Shown here: piece after piece, positions 33,037 through 44,466 of the stretch
Layout of the letters: the number at the start of each line of letters is the position of its first letter
How positions within the stretch are numbered: position 1 is the stretch's first letter
Source: Papaver somniferum
Lineage: Eukaryota > Streptophyta > Magnoliopsida > Ranunculales > Papaveraceae
Reading direction: 5' to 3'
Length of the DNA stretch: 64,000 nt
NCBI RefSeq assembly: GCF_003573695.1
Contig: NC_039359.1
Coordinates: 74,414,783 to 74,478,782, forward strand
The notes under the pieces: model-generated
What the model was told of the DNA's origin: nothing
Database searches by the model: none
What the model saw: the letters and a program-made list of their open reading frames with translations, nothing else
Translations under genes and position numbers: made by a program

Positions 33037-34067
33037 ACAGGTAGTGGTCTCTTACTGTTTCTTTTGCAGTTTATGAAAAAAGAAAATAAAAATTGTTCGT
33101 TGGCGTCCCAGTGAATTGGGTTGGTGCTAATTGTTACTCGATATTTTTTATGAACGTTATGATTAATAAAATAAACTGGTTTCTCATTGTTATCACAACT
33201 TTTCCCTTTAGACCCCATCTCTGCTGTGGCCTTCACCACACCTTTATCTCAATATAAACTCTGGTGCTATGGTAGTTTGATACCAAAAGATTAAGAATAA
33301 GGACACCTTTTTATACTGACAGCAGGAACAAGTCATGGCAACTGATAATCAATAATTTAGGTGTATGGAAGAATATATTTCGAGAAGTTAGGTTTGATTA
33401 TCCTAACTAGGATTGAACAAGTTCTAATTATTAAATTATTAAAGGAACTCCTGGATTTTGCTTTGATTGCTTTCAGTAATGCCCTTTATTTGTAATTACA
33501 CCTCCTAACCAATTGTTTTGCTTAGTGTTTGCAGATCCATTGCATTTTACTGTTGATGAATTCTCGTTGCTTGGCCAGGTTTATGTTTCCGTAGTGTGCA
33601 GCAAAATTTGCTGGTAAGAAGACATTTGTATAGGTTGGATATCCAAGCAAAAAAGAACAGACTCTCTCCCGTTTTAAACATGTAATCTAATTTCTCATCT
33701 TGCTTCTCAATTTTTTCTGTGATTACTAATTGCAAGTATAAATTTCATTATCATCAATTGAATAATAAAGTACATAATAGCTTATTTGCCACCATTTTTC
33801 AACTGCAACTGCATTGTCTATTTGTTTTGCCAGCATCACAATTTACTGGTGTCTTGAAAATATGGTGTAATAATGACTGGTTCCTACTTCCTAGTATACT
33901 GCCAAAATCCAAGACTAGGAAAAATCAGTGAAGCTCTATGGTGGACAGAGTTTGATTCTGAGATCGACCATTTTCCTGGTTTCATATTATGTATACTCTT
34001 ATGCCTGTGCTGTGCAAATATCTGAAGCAGGGGTTATAAGCAATTTTGATCGCCATTTCTCAAGGAT
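33037..34067. other. 3' spacer of unit 4
   Basis: Parallels 20924-22010 but with many substitutions and several indels, so it is the old, diverged copy of the spacer. No gene. Confidence 0.6.
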
Positions 34068-34390
34068 TTGAGATGCAAACATGCGCATGAACAACCAGGT
34101 TTCTCCACTATGGAAACTTATCAAAATGAACGGAGTTGATAAATGGGGACCCACCATCTAATAAAATATAATTAAAATTCTAATTAAATATGATAAAGTT
34201 GAAAGTTATGAATATAATATAATAAATTTAAAAAGGCATTAAATATAATAATATTTCTTTAATAGTTAGGAAGTGGAAAAGTTGGTAAAGTTGTAAGGGG
34301 GCGTTTGAACAATGGTCGCCAACGTTGGTGCTTGCATCTCCCGTGTTAGTGTTTTGCTTGCATCTGAGTTTGATCGTCCCATAGGAATTT
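34068..34390. other. Segment unique to the unit 4 flank
   Basis: Replaces about 100 bp found in the other units between TTTCTCAAG and the shared GCCTTGAAT string. AT-rich at 34150-34260. It could be an insertion or the ancestral sequence lost from units 1-3; no terminal repeats were recognised. Confidence 0.4.
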
Positions 34391-34670
34391 CTGGAACAAC
34401 AAAATGCCTTGAATGTTGATTATTTGCAGAATTTGATAGTTTTAAATTCTAACAGTGGGGAAATAAAAAGTTAAAGAGACTGGCAAAACTGAAAAAGAAA
34501 TATCATCTGATTGATTCCAGAAAGAAAAAGAAAAAGGTTACAATGTAAGAAGAAGAGAAAAAAGAATTTATCTTACAACTCAGAAAAAAAGGAAGAAAAA
34601 TAAAGAAAAAGGTTACAATGGAATAAATCTCATAATCTAATCTATTTTTTTTTCTCATCTCCAATTCTAA

Positions 34671-34981
34671 CTAATGAATCAAATATGTGATCACCAAAGC
34701 AGCCAGCATTAGAACATAAGCTATTCCTTGATCAATAGCATTTCCTGCAAAAATCAACAACAAAAAAGGAAATTAGTCATGTCTGAGAAACAATCTGCAA
34801 AGAAAAACAAACCCCAGAAAATGAAAAATTAAAAGAAGATTCAAGGAGGGGTATTAACATACCATCACTTGTTGGAGCCATTGCAGGTTCAGGGGCTTGA
34901 GCATTGGTAATAACAGGGAAAACAAGAGTCAAAAGAAAACAGAATTGCCATTGTTGTGAATGATGCTTTCAACATTTCCAT
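34671..34981 (-). pseudogene. Arabinogalactan peptide (AG-peptide) gene, with a one-base frameshift
   Basis: Encodes a short secreted, GPI-anchored proteoglycan core of the plant cell surface. Exon 1 is 34863-34981 (ATG at 34981) and exon 2 is 34671-34744, with GT-AG borders. After a signal-peptide-like start (MEMLKASFTTMAILFSF) the mature part reads AQAPEPAMAPTSDG. Exon 2 gives NAIDQGIAYVLMLAALVITY and LIH before TAG, the GPI-signal tail typical of plant AG peptides. The two halves of exon 1 are one base out of frame around the TTTTCTTTT run near 34930, and the exons sum to 193 nt. Either this copy is broken or one T is a sequencing error. Confidence 0.75.
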
Positions 34982-35102
34982 TTCTAAAAAAAATGAAAAA
35001 AAACTCAAACCCAAACCCAAATCTCACAATTCTCTTCTCTAATGCTGCTGCTGCTTCTTCTTGGCTTTGGGTACTCTGAGAAATCAACAAGAAATCTGTG
35101 GG

Positions 35103-35112
35103 TTTTAAATAG
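35103..35112 (-). promoter_or_regulatory. TATA-like box of the AG-peptide gene
   Basis: Minus-strand CTATTTAAAA, about 125 bp upstream of the ATG at 34981, with an AC/CT-rich leader between. Confidence 0.4.
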
Positions 35113-36180
35113 ACAAATGAAAGGAATTATGGAACATCAAATTAGTGTTGGAGGACAGACTGTCTGACAACTCTCAAGTGAAAAAGCATTCAAGGCCCCC
35201 ATCTGTGAACTTTTGACACGTGTACGGTTGACAAAACATCAAATTCAGATTCCATTTTTGATTGATGGTTATGATTGTTTTGTTGTTTCAGGAATGAGAT
35301 GGTGAATCTCACCCAACACATGGGGATAATCATTTGATTGATTGGTAGTTGTTGTTGTAGCAAGGATTTTAAAATTCAAAAGATGTACAAATGAGAGTTG
35401 GTCAAGATGACCGTTTTTTATGTGACGTTGGGGAGAAAATAATTGCATGAAATTTGGCATGATGTGCTTAAAATGACATGCACAGGATAAAGACAGAGAG
35501 AGGTAGAAACACTTTGGACCGCTATAGCAGGTGAACATCACGTTTTATGTGTCTGAAAAGCATTCTATCATGTACTTCCCGTTCGTCTTATGGGCATTGG
35601 GGCCGCAACATTTATGTAAAGGAGGCCATTTTAAATGCTCAATCGGTCAATCCCATTTTTCAGATGCTCAATCCCAATCATCTTTAACTTCTTCTAGTTC
35701 TCAGATTGAATCCAAAGCCAATTTTACATTTTTTACATTGTAAACAAACCTAGTAGCTTGTATAGTTGTATTTTATAGCAAAACGCTCATCCAACAACTA
35801 TTATCCCTAGTTGGCTAAAGCTGGCTAAAGTTACCATCATTTTTTTTTTTATTTTAGCTTAAAACAAAGCCAAATTGAAAAAGTGATACCTCTTTTCCAA
35901 AAATCAAAGGAAATATCAATTTTATCTTATAATTTGATTATTATCTTAGTTATCCATCCGTACATACCAACCAAATTTTATTACATGCCAACCATGTTAT
36001 GAGAAGTTACTATGCATGGTTGACTACAAGCTTTTTTTTTTTTGCTTAAGCTCATTTTTTGTGATTTACTCGGTTTGAAAAATAACTTTACCTTAGGATT
36101 ATAAATCCAAATTACAAAAGTCTCTACGAAGATCATGTTTTCGTCGCGCCAAATGCTTTCAAAAATTCAGTAAAGGGTAG
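35113..36180. other. Spacer without recognisable gene
   Basis: AT-rich intergenic DNA. ORFs at 35269-35541 (minus) and 35531-35743 (plus) show no domain. No repeats were recognised. Confidence 0.5.
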
Positions 36181-36404
36181 TTCCTATGGAACTGGACATA
36201 ATTTATTTATTTTTGCAAAGTCAGGCTCGGAGGCAAAAATTCAGGTTCTGTAACTGGTGGATTTCTACCGTGGGAAATATAATGGATGGTGGTGAAGAAG
36301 CGCGTGTGGACAAGATCCATGCCGAGATTCGGAGGCAGACAAGATTCGTCATGGGTAAAATTAAATCCAACGGCTTTTTTCTCAATGACTATAAGTCCAA
36401 AATC

Positions 36405-38215
36405 CTATAAATACCTCCACTTTTTTACAAATTTTCACTCACATCGGTCCACTCCACTCTCTTCTTCCTAATTTCTTTAAACAAAATTTTCTACTTCTTA
36501 TTTACGATGATAAATATAAATTAAGCAATATGAGGGTTGCCATAAACAGTTTTAAGCGAAAAAGAGATCGATAAAACGAAAGAATACCGGCACCTGCTAC
36601 AAATGTCAATTATACTCAAAATCGTGTCCAAAGTTTGCTTCGCCGAGTGTAGTTGTTGCTCCATAGTTAATTCCAGGTCATGTGTTGGGGCATCCAGAAT
36701 GGTCCAGATATTATAAAATGAGAGGTGGATACAAAGACTTAAATGTTGTTTATCTTAGGTCTACCCTCTCCCTCCGAGAAAGAGTGGATAAATATCCCTG
36801 GGTCAGTTTTATTATGTAAATTACAGAAAGCGCAATTGCACGCTTACGGGAATATTCGTAGAAAGGTGGTGGCTTACGACACACATAATCCATTTCATGG
36901 ACTTTGAAATTGGTGATTTTGTTTAACTAAAATTAAAATTTATTTTTAAGCAATTGTTGATTAATACAAAAAAAATAATTAGATGATATCATTCTTGTCA
37001 CAGGAATTACGCCCTTGATTTATATTTCATTTGTGGAGTTCCGAATGATATGGGAGCCCTGTATCATTCAGCCAAAACTAATGGATGTCAAATGATTGAT
37101 GAAAGATGCTTCTTCCCTTATTCTTGGTATTAAATGTACGAGAAGATCATAAAGAGTTGAAAGGAAGTGGAATACATTGTTCAGCGCTGAAGATTTTCTA
37201 AGGTCCAAGGAAGGCTCAACAAATGTAGCTGAATATGAGGAACTTGAAAGAGTGTTTGTGGTATGATTATTGGGTCAAACGTTCTTTCATCACTTAACCA
37301 CTGTTTCTCATATTGGTTGGCGCGAAGCGTTACAAGATCTTGAAAGTGCATCATATCATGATTGGGGGTCCACAATTTAGCAGAAATGTACAACAACCTC
37401 GATGCAGCCCCCATATGTGTAGCCAACTTCACTGGTTTTTGTGGCCTCATAGAGGTATATATCTAAATTATGATTTTTAAATTAAATATTTTTATGAACA
37501 AAACAAAAATGGTCAAAATACTAAATTATCGGTTAATTTGCAGTATTGGTGGTATTAGCAAACCAATTCTCAAAGACAATACCCATAGAGTTTCAATAAT
37601 GGATGTGTTTTATAAGAGTAATTGGGAAAAGGACACTGGTAACAAAGACTCGCTTTCCAATTTTGTTCAAGGTATCAACAAATTTCACGGAGCCACCAAA
37701 TTGTTGTTGTTCATCACTACGCCAATTTTACTGAATCTGAAAATCCCGAGATACAAGCTATTCTTGATCATTCACTCCGAAGAGTTGTTTTATACAACCT
37801 GGAAATGAACATAGGTGTTTGTTATTTGGGAGAAAGACTACTTTTCCAGTTATAATATACTTTTTCAATAACAATTAACCCCCAAGACAGAAGCAAGTCT
37901 CCGCATCAGATTTTGATAGGTTGCGACAATTTCCATGGGAGAGGTTTGAATTAAAAGCTCAAGTGCATAATGCTGAAGCACAATATCTCATATGGTACTA
38001 GACGATTTCGAAGCTGGTAATTTATTGCTCACAACATGTACATCTATGTGTTTGATTTCCCGACGTTAAGACATATGGGTCGTGATACGTCCTTCATTCT
38101 TAACCAGCTGCCTCCAGAAGAACCATGTTTTATGACTTATCCTACCACAGATGGAAGTTCTTCATCATCTTTATTAAATATGCCTGAAACACGTTGGAGT
38201 TTCCAAGTATAATTT
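36405..38215 (+). pseudogene. Plant mobile domain (PMD / MAIN-like) gene relic
   Basis: Translating in shifting frames gives the hallmarks of the plant mobile domain. AEYEELERVFV, a LLGQTFFHHL-like stretch and WREALQDLESASYHDWG lie at about 37220-37370, then AEMYNNLDAAPICVANFTG (to about 37435). KDNTHRVSIMDVFYKS follows at about 37580, then IGVCYLGERLLFQ at about 37810 and HNAEAQYLIWY at about 37970. Stops and frame changes occur throughout. A TATAAATA with a CT-rich leader at about 36405-36475 could be its old promoter. PMD genes occur both as host genes and inside transposable elements; no element ends were found. Family assignment is from memory of conserved motifs. Confidence 0.5.
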
Positions 38216-38227
38216 CACAAGGCGAAC

Positions 38228-39040
38228 TGATGTAATTTTTACAGTGGTAATAAAGGTTCGGTAAGACTTGTGAAGGATTGGATTTTAGACTTATCTTATA
38301 AAACTAAACTAGAAAATAATGAAAATATAATAACGAGGTTGAGAGATACTGAGACTCAGGATTCGACTAATTTTCATATTCACGTGGTTCTAATATCAAT
38401 TCTAAACAATTTTAACTTATTCAATAAGAATTTTGAATCTTCTTTGCCTAAGGTAGATTTTTAGAATATTAATTGTAAATGTTAAGCATGTCATATCAAA
38501 AGAACTAACTCTAAGCATAAACCATCAAATGAAATAAAAATTAATTAAAAAAAATCATAAATCAATTTAATTTAATGAAAAAGTCATATAAAAATTAATT
38601 AAATTTACCACAAGGATGAAATTTGGCTTCCTCCATTGTCCCGGTGATGGGTTTTAGCTCTTCATGTTGAAAACACACTCAAAATGGTATTTCATAGCTT
38701 AACTGGTGTATACAAAGAAGAAAAAGAGAGAAAATAAATGAAACTATGAATTTGCAACGCTTTATAGACATTACAAAATCTCTATTACAAAGTAAGTGTT
38801 GTAAACTCAATATAACTGTTACAAAAGAGCGACTGTCTTGAACAGTATGTTCTTTGTGTTCTTCAGAATGACGGTTCAGAGCCATCCGTTCTTCACCTGC
38901 TACAACTCCCTACAACCTCTCGATTCTCCTCAGGAGTGTTCCTAATTACTCCCCAACTCTCGATAGCTTTTCTAATCGCCTCAAGCACCATATATATATA
39001 TATATCAACCCCAAGAATCATGCTCAATAACTCTCGAAAT
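38228..39040 (-). repeat. Old LTR fragment related to element X
   Basis: Begins TGATGTAATTTT like the plus-strand start of the X LTR at 40284 and follows it in order: GAGACTTGTGAA-like, GAAACACACTCAAAAT, GTGTNTACAAAGA, then a TA-rich tract and AACTC. Similarity is patchy, so it is much older than X. A (TA)n run lies at about 38990-39005. Confidence 0.6.
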
Positions 39041-39306
39041 GTACTTATATTTTTATCTTGTTGACGATAGTGTGATCAATTAATGCATAACTAAAAAGAT
39101 TTTTAAGTAGAAGTTTAGTATATATATATTTTCTTGAGGTTTACTAGAGAAATGTGATCTCTTCCATTTCGATTAGTTTCATGGATTTGGTATTGTAAAT
39201 TGAGTCATATAAAGACTTATGGTCTTGGTTCATCTTATGTTACCAAGACTAATAACATAAAATCTATAATGTTCAGTTTATAAACAATGTGTATCATTTC
39301 CAACTA

Positions 39307-39380
39307 GCTTTCATAGCTCAGTTGGTTAGAGCACCCGTTTAGTAAGCGGGAGGTCTTCAGTTCAACTCTCAATGAAAGCA
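39307..39380 (+). tRNA. tRNA-Thr (AGT)
   Basis: Acceptor arms GCTTTCA and TGAAAGC pair fully. The D arm is GCTC/GAGC and the anticodon stem CCCGT/GCGGG has loop TTAGTAA, with anticodon AGT at 39341-39343. Box A and box B are present and a seven-T Pol III terminator follows at 39381-39387. The T stem has one C:C mismatch (39358 and 39370). The gene has no intron and no encoded CCA. It could be functional with a weak T stem or a recent pseudogene. Confidence 0.85.
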
Positions 39381-39384
39381 TTTT

Positions 39385-39911
39385 TTTACTATCTTTTATG
39401 CTGAATGAAAGTCTCGACTGGGATCCGACTAGATCTAGTTTATCTTTTGATAGACTTATTATTGACTAGTCATATTTATGTTGACAAGCTATCATTTGGT
39501 GGTATTCTTTAGTATCTGAGTATGGTAGTTCTGTTTGACTCGATCCAGTTAACTTGTTTAATATAGATATTGGAAGATCTAAAACCCGATAAAGGATTTT
39601 AATTGATTTTAAACAAAAAAGCCCTTGCCAAGCTCAACTATATTATCTCTGATTGATTTACTGAGATATGAGAGTGGTTAACAAACATATTAGTCCTTTA
39701 CCGTTTGGAAGACGATCGAAAGGCTAGGGTTGAGTGCTTAAAATTTTCAGAGAGGCTGAAGCAACTTAAGATATGTGTTGGACAAATTGGTTGTAGGCGC
39801 AGGGATACTTAGGAAACTAGGAGTAGTTTACTTGGTATCAACTATACGAAGTTGGTAGTGTATTTGTATCGTTGCTTAATTATGAGAGTATTCAAAATTG
39901 AAATAGGTCAC

Positions 39912-39957
<46 letters not shown>

Positions 39958-40239
39958 GTTTGCGGTTTCCTCATTAAAAAAATCTTGTTATGTCTTTACT
40001 TTTACTTTCCGTTATTAAAATTATTGTTATAATTAAAATTAAATACATTGTACGTTAATGCCAAACACTTGGGTTGATCCCTATAGTTTAAGGATCGCTT
40101 TCGAACTAGAGACTATATACCAAGTGTATACCTCGTGGTTGCTATCTTCTTGACAGTGTCTGTCTATAGTAGATCACACAAGGTATCAGACTTATAGGTT
40201 GATATTGAAAATATTATGGTGTACTTGGTACCCTCGTCA
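39385..40239 (+). repeat. Degraded LTR fragment, same family as the solo LTR at 12539
   Basis: Parallels the reverse complement of 12539-13550 in order. Shared strings include AACTATACGAAGTTGGT (39840), GAGTATTCAA, GATCACACAA (40172), GACTTATAGGT and the end GGTACCCTCGTCA (to 40239). Orientation is opposite to the solo LTR. It is interrupted by the T run at 39913. Confidence 0.6.
39913..39955 (+). repeat. 43-base T homopolymer
   Basis: Uninterrupted T run inside the LTR fragment. It could be slippage or the poly(A) tail of a retroposed sequence on the minus strand, but no such body was recognised beside it. The true length is uncertain. Confidence 0.85.
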
Positions 40240-40283
40240 TACCAATTACACCCCTTATTTATATATTTTCCTTAATGGCTAAT

Positions 40284-41369
40284 TGATGTAATTTTCAATT
40301 GAGTTGTAGTAAAAAGTTCGTTGAGACTTGTGAAAGCAAAGATTTTAGATTTAATGAAATTTAAAAACAAACAAAACTTAATTCAAGATTCTTAGGAATA
40401 ACCAAGACAATGATTCCACTATCACACATGAATAAATTATGGCAAATAATCCAAAAATCTAATTATCTTTTAAGTCCCTTATTTCTTAATTCACAATTAA
40501 TCAAACATATTCTCAAATATTAATTGTATTCCCCAAGCATAGACTATCAATTGATTAAACAAAGTATAATCTATCAAATTGAATCACAAGTAATTAAGAA
40601 AACTATGTAAACATTTAAAAACTCTGCAAGAGCAGTGATTGAGTGAATTATAATTAAAATTAGAGAAAATCAAATAGTTATCCATTATTCATGCGTGAGT
40701 AGCTTCCTCATTGCCTTGGTTATGGGAGAATTAGCTCATCACCATGTTGGAAACACACTCAAAATTCATTTTTATTGCTCAAAGGGTGTTTACAAAGATG
40801 AAATGGAGAAAAACTATTAAAAACCGGGTTTGCAACAGTTATAAGTGTTACAAACTGAAAAGAACGATAGAACAGTACTGTCGCTGATTCTCGACCCTCG
40901 CATGTGTGTCGTTTCCACTGTTGAAAAACGATTTTCTTGGATGGTCTGTTCTTCGCGTTCTTCAGATGAGCAGCAGCAGAAAAATATTTCTGGAACTTGA
41001 TTTTCCCAACTCTGTGATGCTCTATAATCTCCCCAAACTCTCCGTCGTCCGTCTCTGTGATACCAGAAGCCTATATATAACAAACATGACCGAGAATACA
41101 TCCTCATAACTCCAAATAATTCCGGCAGTAAAGAAAAATTATTCTCGAGAATAATTTCCTTTTTTTCTTCTCTGCATGCGATAACTTTTGCTGACTCTCC
41201 TTATTTACCTTCTGCGTGCTCCAATTTAGAGCTAAACTTCCTAAAACATGAGCAGTACACGTCCCAAGCTTGCTGTAACTCATATAGAACCCGTGAAGAA
41301 CTCGTGTCCTCTGTTTGATTCAATCCAACGATGCATCCCAACTTAGTCGAAACAACACACCATACCACC
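40284..41369 (-). repeat. 3' LTR of X, distal part
   Basis: Matches 60077-61150 closely, with scattered substitutions and a small indel near 41283. It is cut at 41369 by element Y. The minus-strand TATA-like TATATATAGG lies at about 41066-41075. Confidence 0.85.
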
Positions 41370-43080
41370 TGATGAGTGCCAAATATTGTATATATTTGCA
41401 CCTTTTTATTGGCATTTAACTCATCATTTTTGCACTAACGCTCCATTTTATCCCATATTCTGTGTTTTCGTTGTTTTCAAGAATAAATACTTTTCTCAAT
41501 TAATTTTGCATTTTTAAGTACCAAATAAAGACTTGGATGAGTTGCGGAGAGAAAAGAGCAAAGACACGGGAGAAAGCCGACGGAAACTCTAGCGGAAAAG
41601 AAGTGGAGATTGTGGTATGGAAGACTCAAGGATAAAAATGGGCTTAACAAGGAAGAATTTGTTCTTAAAGAAGAAGTGGGCTCAGAATTGTCCAATCCCA
41701 AACCCATTTCCCAAACTCAAACCCATTTCCATATCCTAAAATCCAAGCCCAAACCCGCTTCTCTCTTTAGCCATCAGATTGGATCCATTCCATCATCCAA
41801 CGGTCGCTTCATCAGAGTACATCGAACTCTGAAGTCCCTGTCTAACATCATAGCACCTAACCCTGATCTTCGCCGTCAATTTTGATGTATCTCATCATCC
41901 AACGGTCTCTCCACATCCATTCCATCGCGCCGTTGGATCACTCCATCACCTTTTCATCCTACGCTTTTCATCACCGATCATCAAATTTTGATACAACCGC
42001 TCAACACCCTAGACCCAAATATCTTCTCCCAAAACCATCGACTTCTCCTCTTCTTCCCAAATTTCTCCTTCTTCCCCGACCAAAAGACACTACAACCAAG
42101 AAAGAGAGAACTAGGGTTTGTAGCAGAGAAGATGTAAGAGACAATTGGAGCAGGAGGAGTAGCAGAGAAGGAAGACAAGACATGGGTCGAGGGGGAGACA
42201 ACAAAAGCAGAGACGGGTGAGCTTTAATTTTAATTTTCAATGTAAACCCTAATTTGGGAATTTTGGGGGAAACTGTTAAGAACCCTAATTTTGGGTATAA
42301 ATAGAACATGGTATTGTGTGTGTGTGGGTATGCCCGGATTAGCCGGTGCACCAAGCTGTAGTAATTTATGTTTGTTTTCAGTAGTGTTATTATGTTCTAA
42401 TTCAATAACTAGGGTTTAGATGAAACCTTAGCTTTCTGCTGTGTTATTCATACTAATTGTGTTGCTCTTGAATGCTTAAACTGTTAGGATAGTTTCAATC
42501 TTAGTACGTCAATGCGTTGCTTTCACAGTGTATACCATGTATCCATTGTAGTCAGGATAAAACTGTGTTGATTATGCTGCAGCTCATGCTTTAGAGACTA
42601 TTGTTAATCCCTTGACTAGTTGTGCTTAATTAGACAGATAGTGCTCCAGATTGATATTTTAGTTGTGATTGAATCATCCATTGGTGAAACACCTTAGGTA
42701 AGTAATAGACTTGACACCTCTACCTTATCTGTTAAAAGAACAAGAGTATCATAATCAGTTGAATACATAGTATAAGTTAATGGTGGATTCGACAATCCTA
42801 GTACCTTCATTCTCATTGTTTACTCCCTGTGTTATTTGCATCTTTTACTTTTATTTATTTTCTGTTCTAATCCTCACCAACACCTTGTCGTATCTACACA
42901 TCAAAACAACCCACATTTTGGTTACTCTTTCTTGTTTAGAATCAGTTATAGTTAAAACCATAGTTTCAAATCTACACCCACCTTGTCCCTGTGGATCGAC
43001 CTGTGCTTGCCCTGTGTTACATTGTGACACTGTGCACTTGCAGTTAGACATAGTCGTAGGTACTCTTTCAATTCCTACCA
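41370..43080 (+). repeat. Left LTR of Y
   Basis: Ends TTCCTACCA directly before the PBS. Matches 49806-51514 with few differences. TATAAATA at 42296-42303 is the likely promoter. Short ORFs on both strands are mirrored in the right LTR and show no domain. Confidence 0.85.
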
Positions 43081-43086
43081 AGTTTT

Positions 43087-43104
43087 TGGCGCCGCTGCCG
43101 GGGA
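43087..43104 (+). other. Primer-binding site 1 of Y
   Basis: TGGCGCCGCTGCCGGGGA, close to the tRNA-Asp type PBS common in Athila-like plant elements. A second, mutated copy (TGGCACCGCTTCCGGGGA) is at 45134-45151. Confidence 0.7.
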
Positions 43105-43141
43105 CTCGGTAGCGGTGTGATTGTTTCTTTTCTTCCACTTT

Positions 43142-44046
43142 AGAAGTGGAGACTGGTCGTCATTCTTTATGAGGGACTAGGCTTTAAGTCTCGAGCCTTG
43201 GTTGAATCTATGTGTAATGGTGAGTTCATTGATAAAACTGTGGACGATGCATGGTCATTTCTAGCTGAAGTTGCAGAGAAAACCCATCAGTGGGAAACCG
43301 ATAGGGAAACTAGGACCATGCCACATGATATGGGTAATCACCATGAGTCAGATGTTGATTTTCCCAATGAGCTTAATTCTGGATATAGTGTTTCATACCC
43401 TATTGCTGAAAATGTCAATCCATATTCACCTATTTTAGAAGCAGATATATGGACGAAAAACACTAACGGTTTTGACAAAGTAAGATTTTCATGTATTTGT
43501 GATGATGATGATGTTATGTTAGAAGAACATGTCTATGCTGAAAATGTTATGGAACCTTTGGGTTCAAATACATTAGGCTTTTCTACCCCGACCTTCATGA
43601 ATGATGTTTCTTCTAGTATTCCATATACATGTGATGAGGCTACTGATTTAGATATTGTGCAGTTATCCTGTGAAGAGCATGACTTAGGTAATGTTGAATC
43701 TTCTATTGACACTAATGATCTTATGCATGAAAATATAGTTGATGTGTCTGATTCCATACTTAAGCCACAATATATTGCTTCTTTTGATGCTGATTTGGAT
43801 ATTCCGGATAACCATGATTCTGAATTTGGACTTGTGCAATTGTTTTGTGATGATAAGCATGCTACACAACTTGATTATGACTTAGAAAATGCTGATGTGA
43901 CTGATAATATTGGTACTCTTGATCTCATGCATGTGAGAAACTTAGATGTCACCTTCCTACTTAAGTCACAATCTGATAGCCTTCCACCCAACCTAGATTT
44001 GGTTTGTAACAATATTGTAAAACCAATTTTTTCTGAGAATACATAA
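43142..44046 (+). pseudogene. gag C-terminal fragment, first copy in Y
   Basis: Open frame of 282 codons from the ATG at 43198 (MVESMCNGEFIDKTVDD). Residues 1-35 match the end of the gag core (VDDAWSFLAEVAEKTHQWE). The rest is a long acidic tail rich in Asp/Glu and Ser with repeats of the type DLDIVQLSCEEHDL and EFGLVQLFCDDKHA. The leader and N-terminal gag are missing: 43138 joins sequence that in the second copy lies 1.9 kb apart (45189 to 47092). The acidic tail has no family I recognise. Confidence 0.65.
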
Positions 44047-44080
44047 TCTAGGCCTGGAACTGTGTGCCTCCCAAGTCCTC

Positions 44081-44413
44081 TTGGACTATTTTGCATCTAA
44101 ATACAACACCTTTAAGGAGCCACAATTGGAATATGCATGTTTGCCCGTCCCTAGCAAAGTCCATTTCGAGTTAGACCTTGTGCATGATGAACCCCCAAAA
44201 CTGCGATATTTTGTATCTAATAGTATATCTAGTGTAAAATACAGGTTTAGGGGTAGCTCATTTGGTTTTTCACTCTCACTCGCATTTCAGTCCAACTATA
44301 GTTGTTTGAAACTGTCTATGTTTCAACACTTTGTCGTTTGGGTTGATCCTCAACTCTTTAGACTGTATGTGTATAGTGAATTGTTTGTATATAATCTGGT
44401 AGGTAATGTTTAG
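44081..44413 (+). pseudogene. Downstream ORF of Y, first copy (110 aa)
   Basis: Begins MDYFASKYNTFKEPQLEYACL; repeated almost exactly at 48030-48362. No domain recognised. Its conservation only reflects the internal duplication. Confidence 0.35.
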
Positions 44414-44466
44414 TGGAATCATATGTTTCTTGTATATATTGTGCTAACCCAATGTGAATTCAAGGA

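Noticed and set aside
40817..41109. ORFs shared with 60611-60903
   Set aside because: They are the two LTR copies of X; not independent genes.
41610..42354. ORFs of 91-117 aa on both strands, repeated at 50046-50745
   Set aside because: They lie within the two LTRs of element Y; similarity reflects the LTR pair, and no domain is visible.
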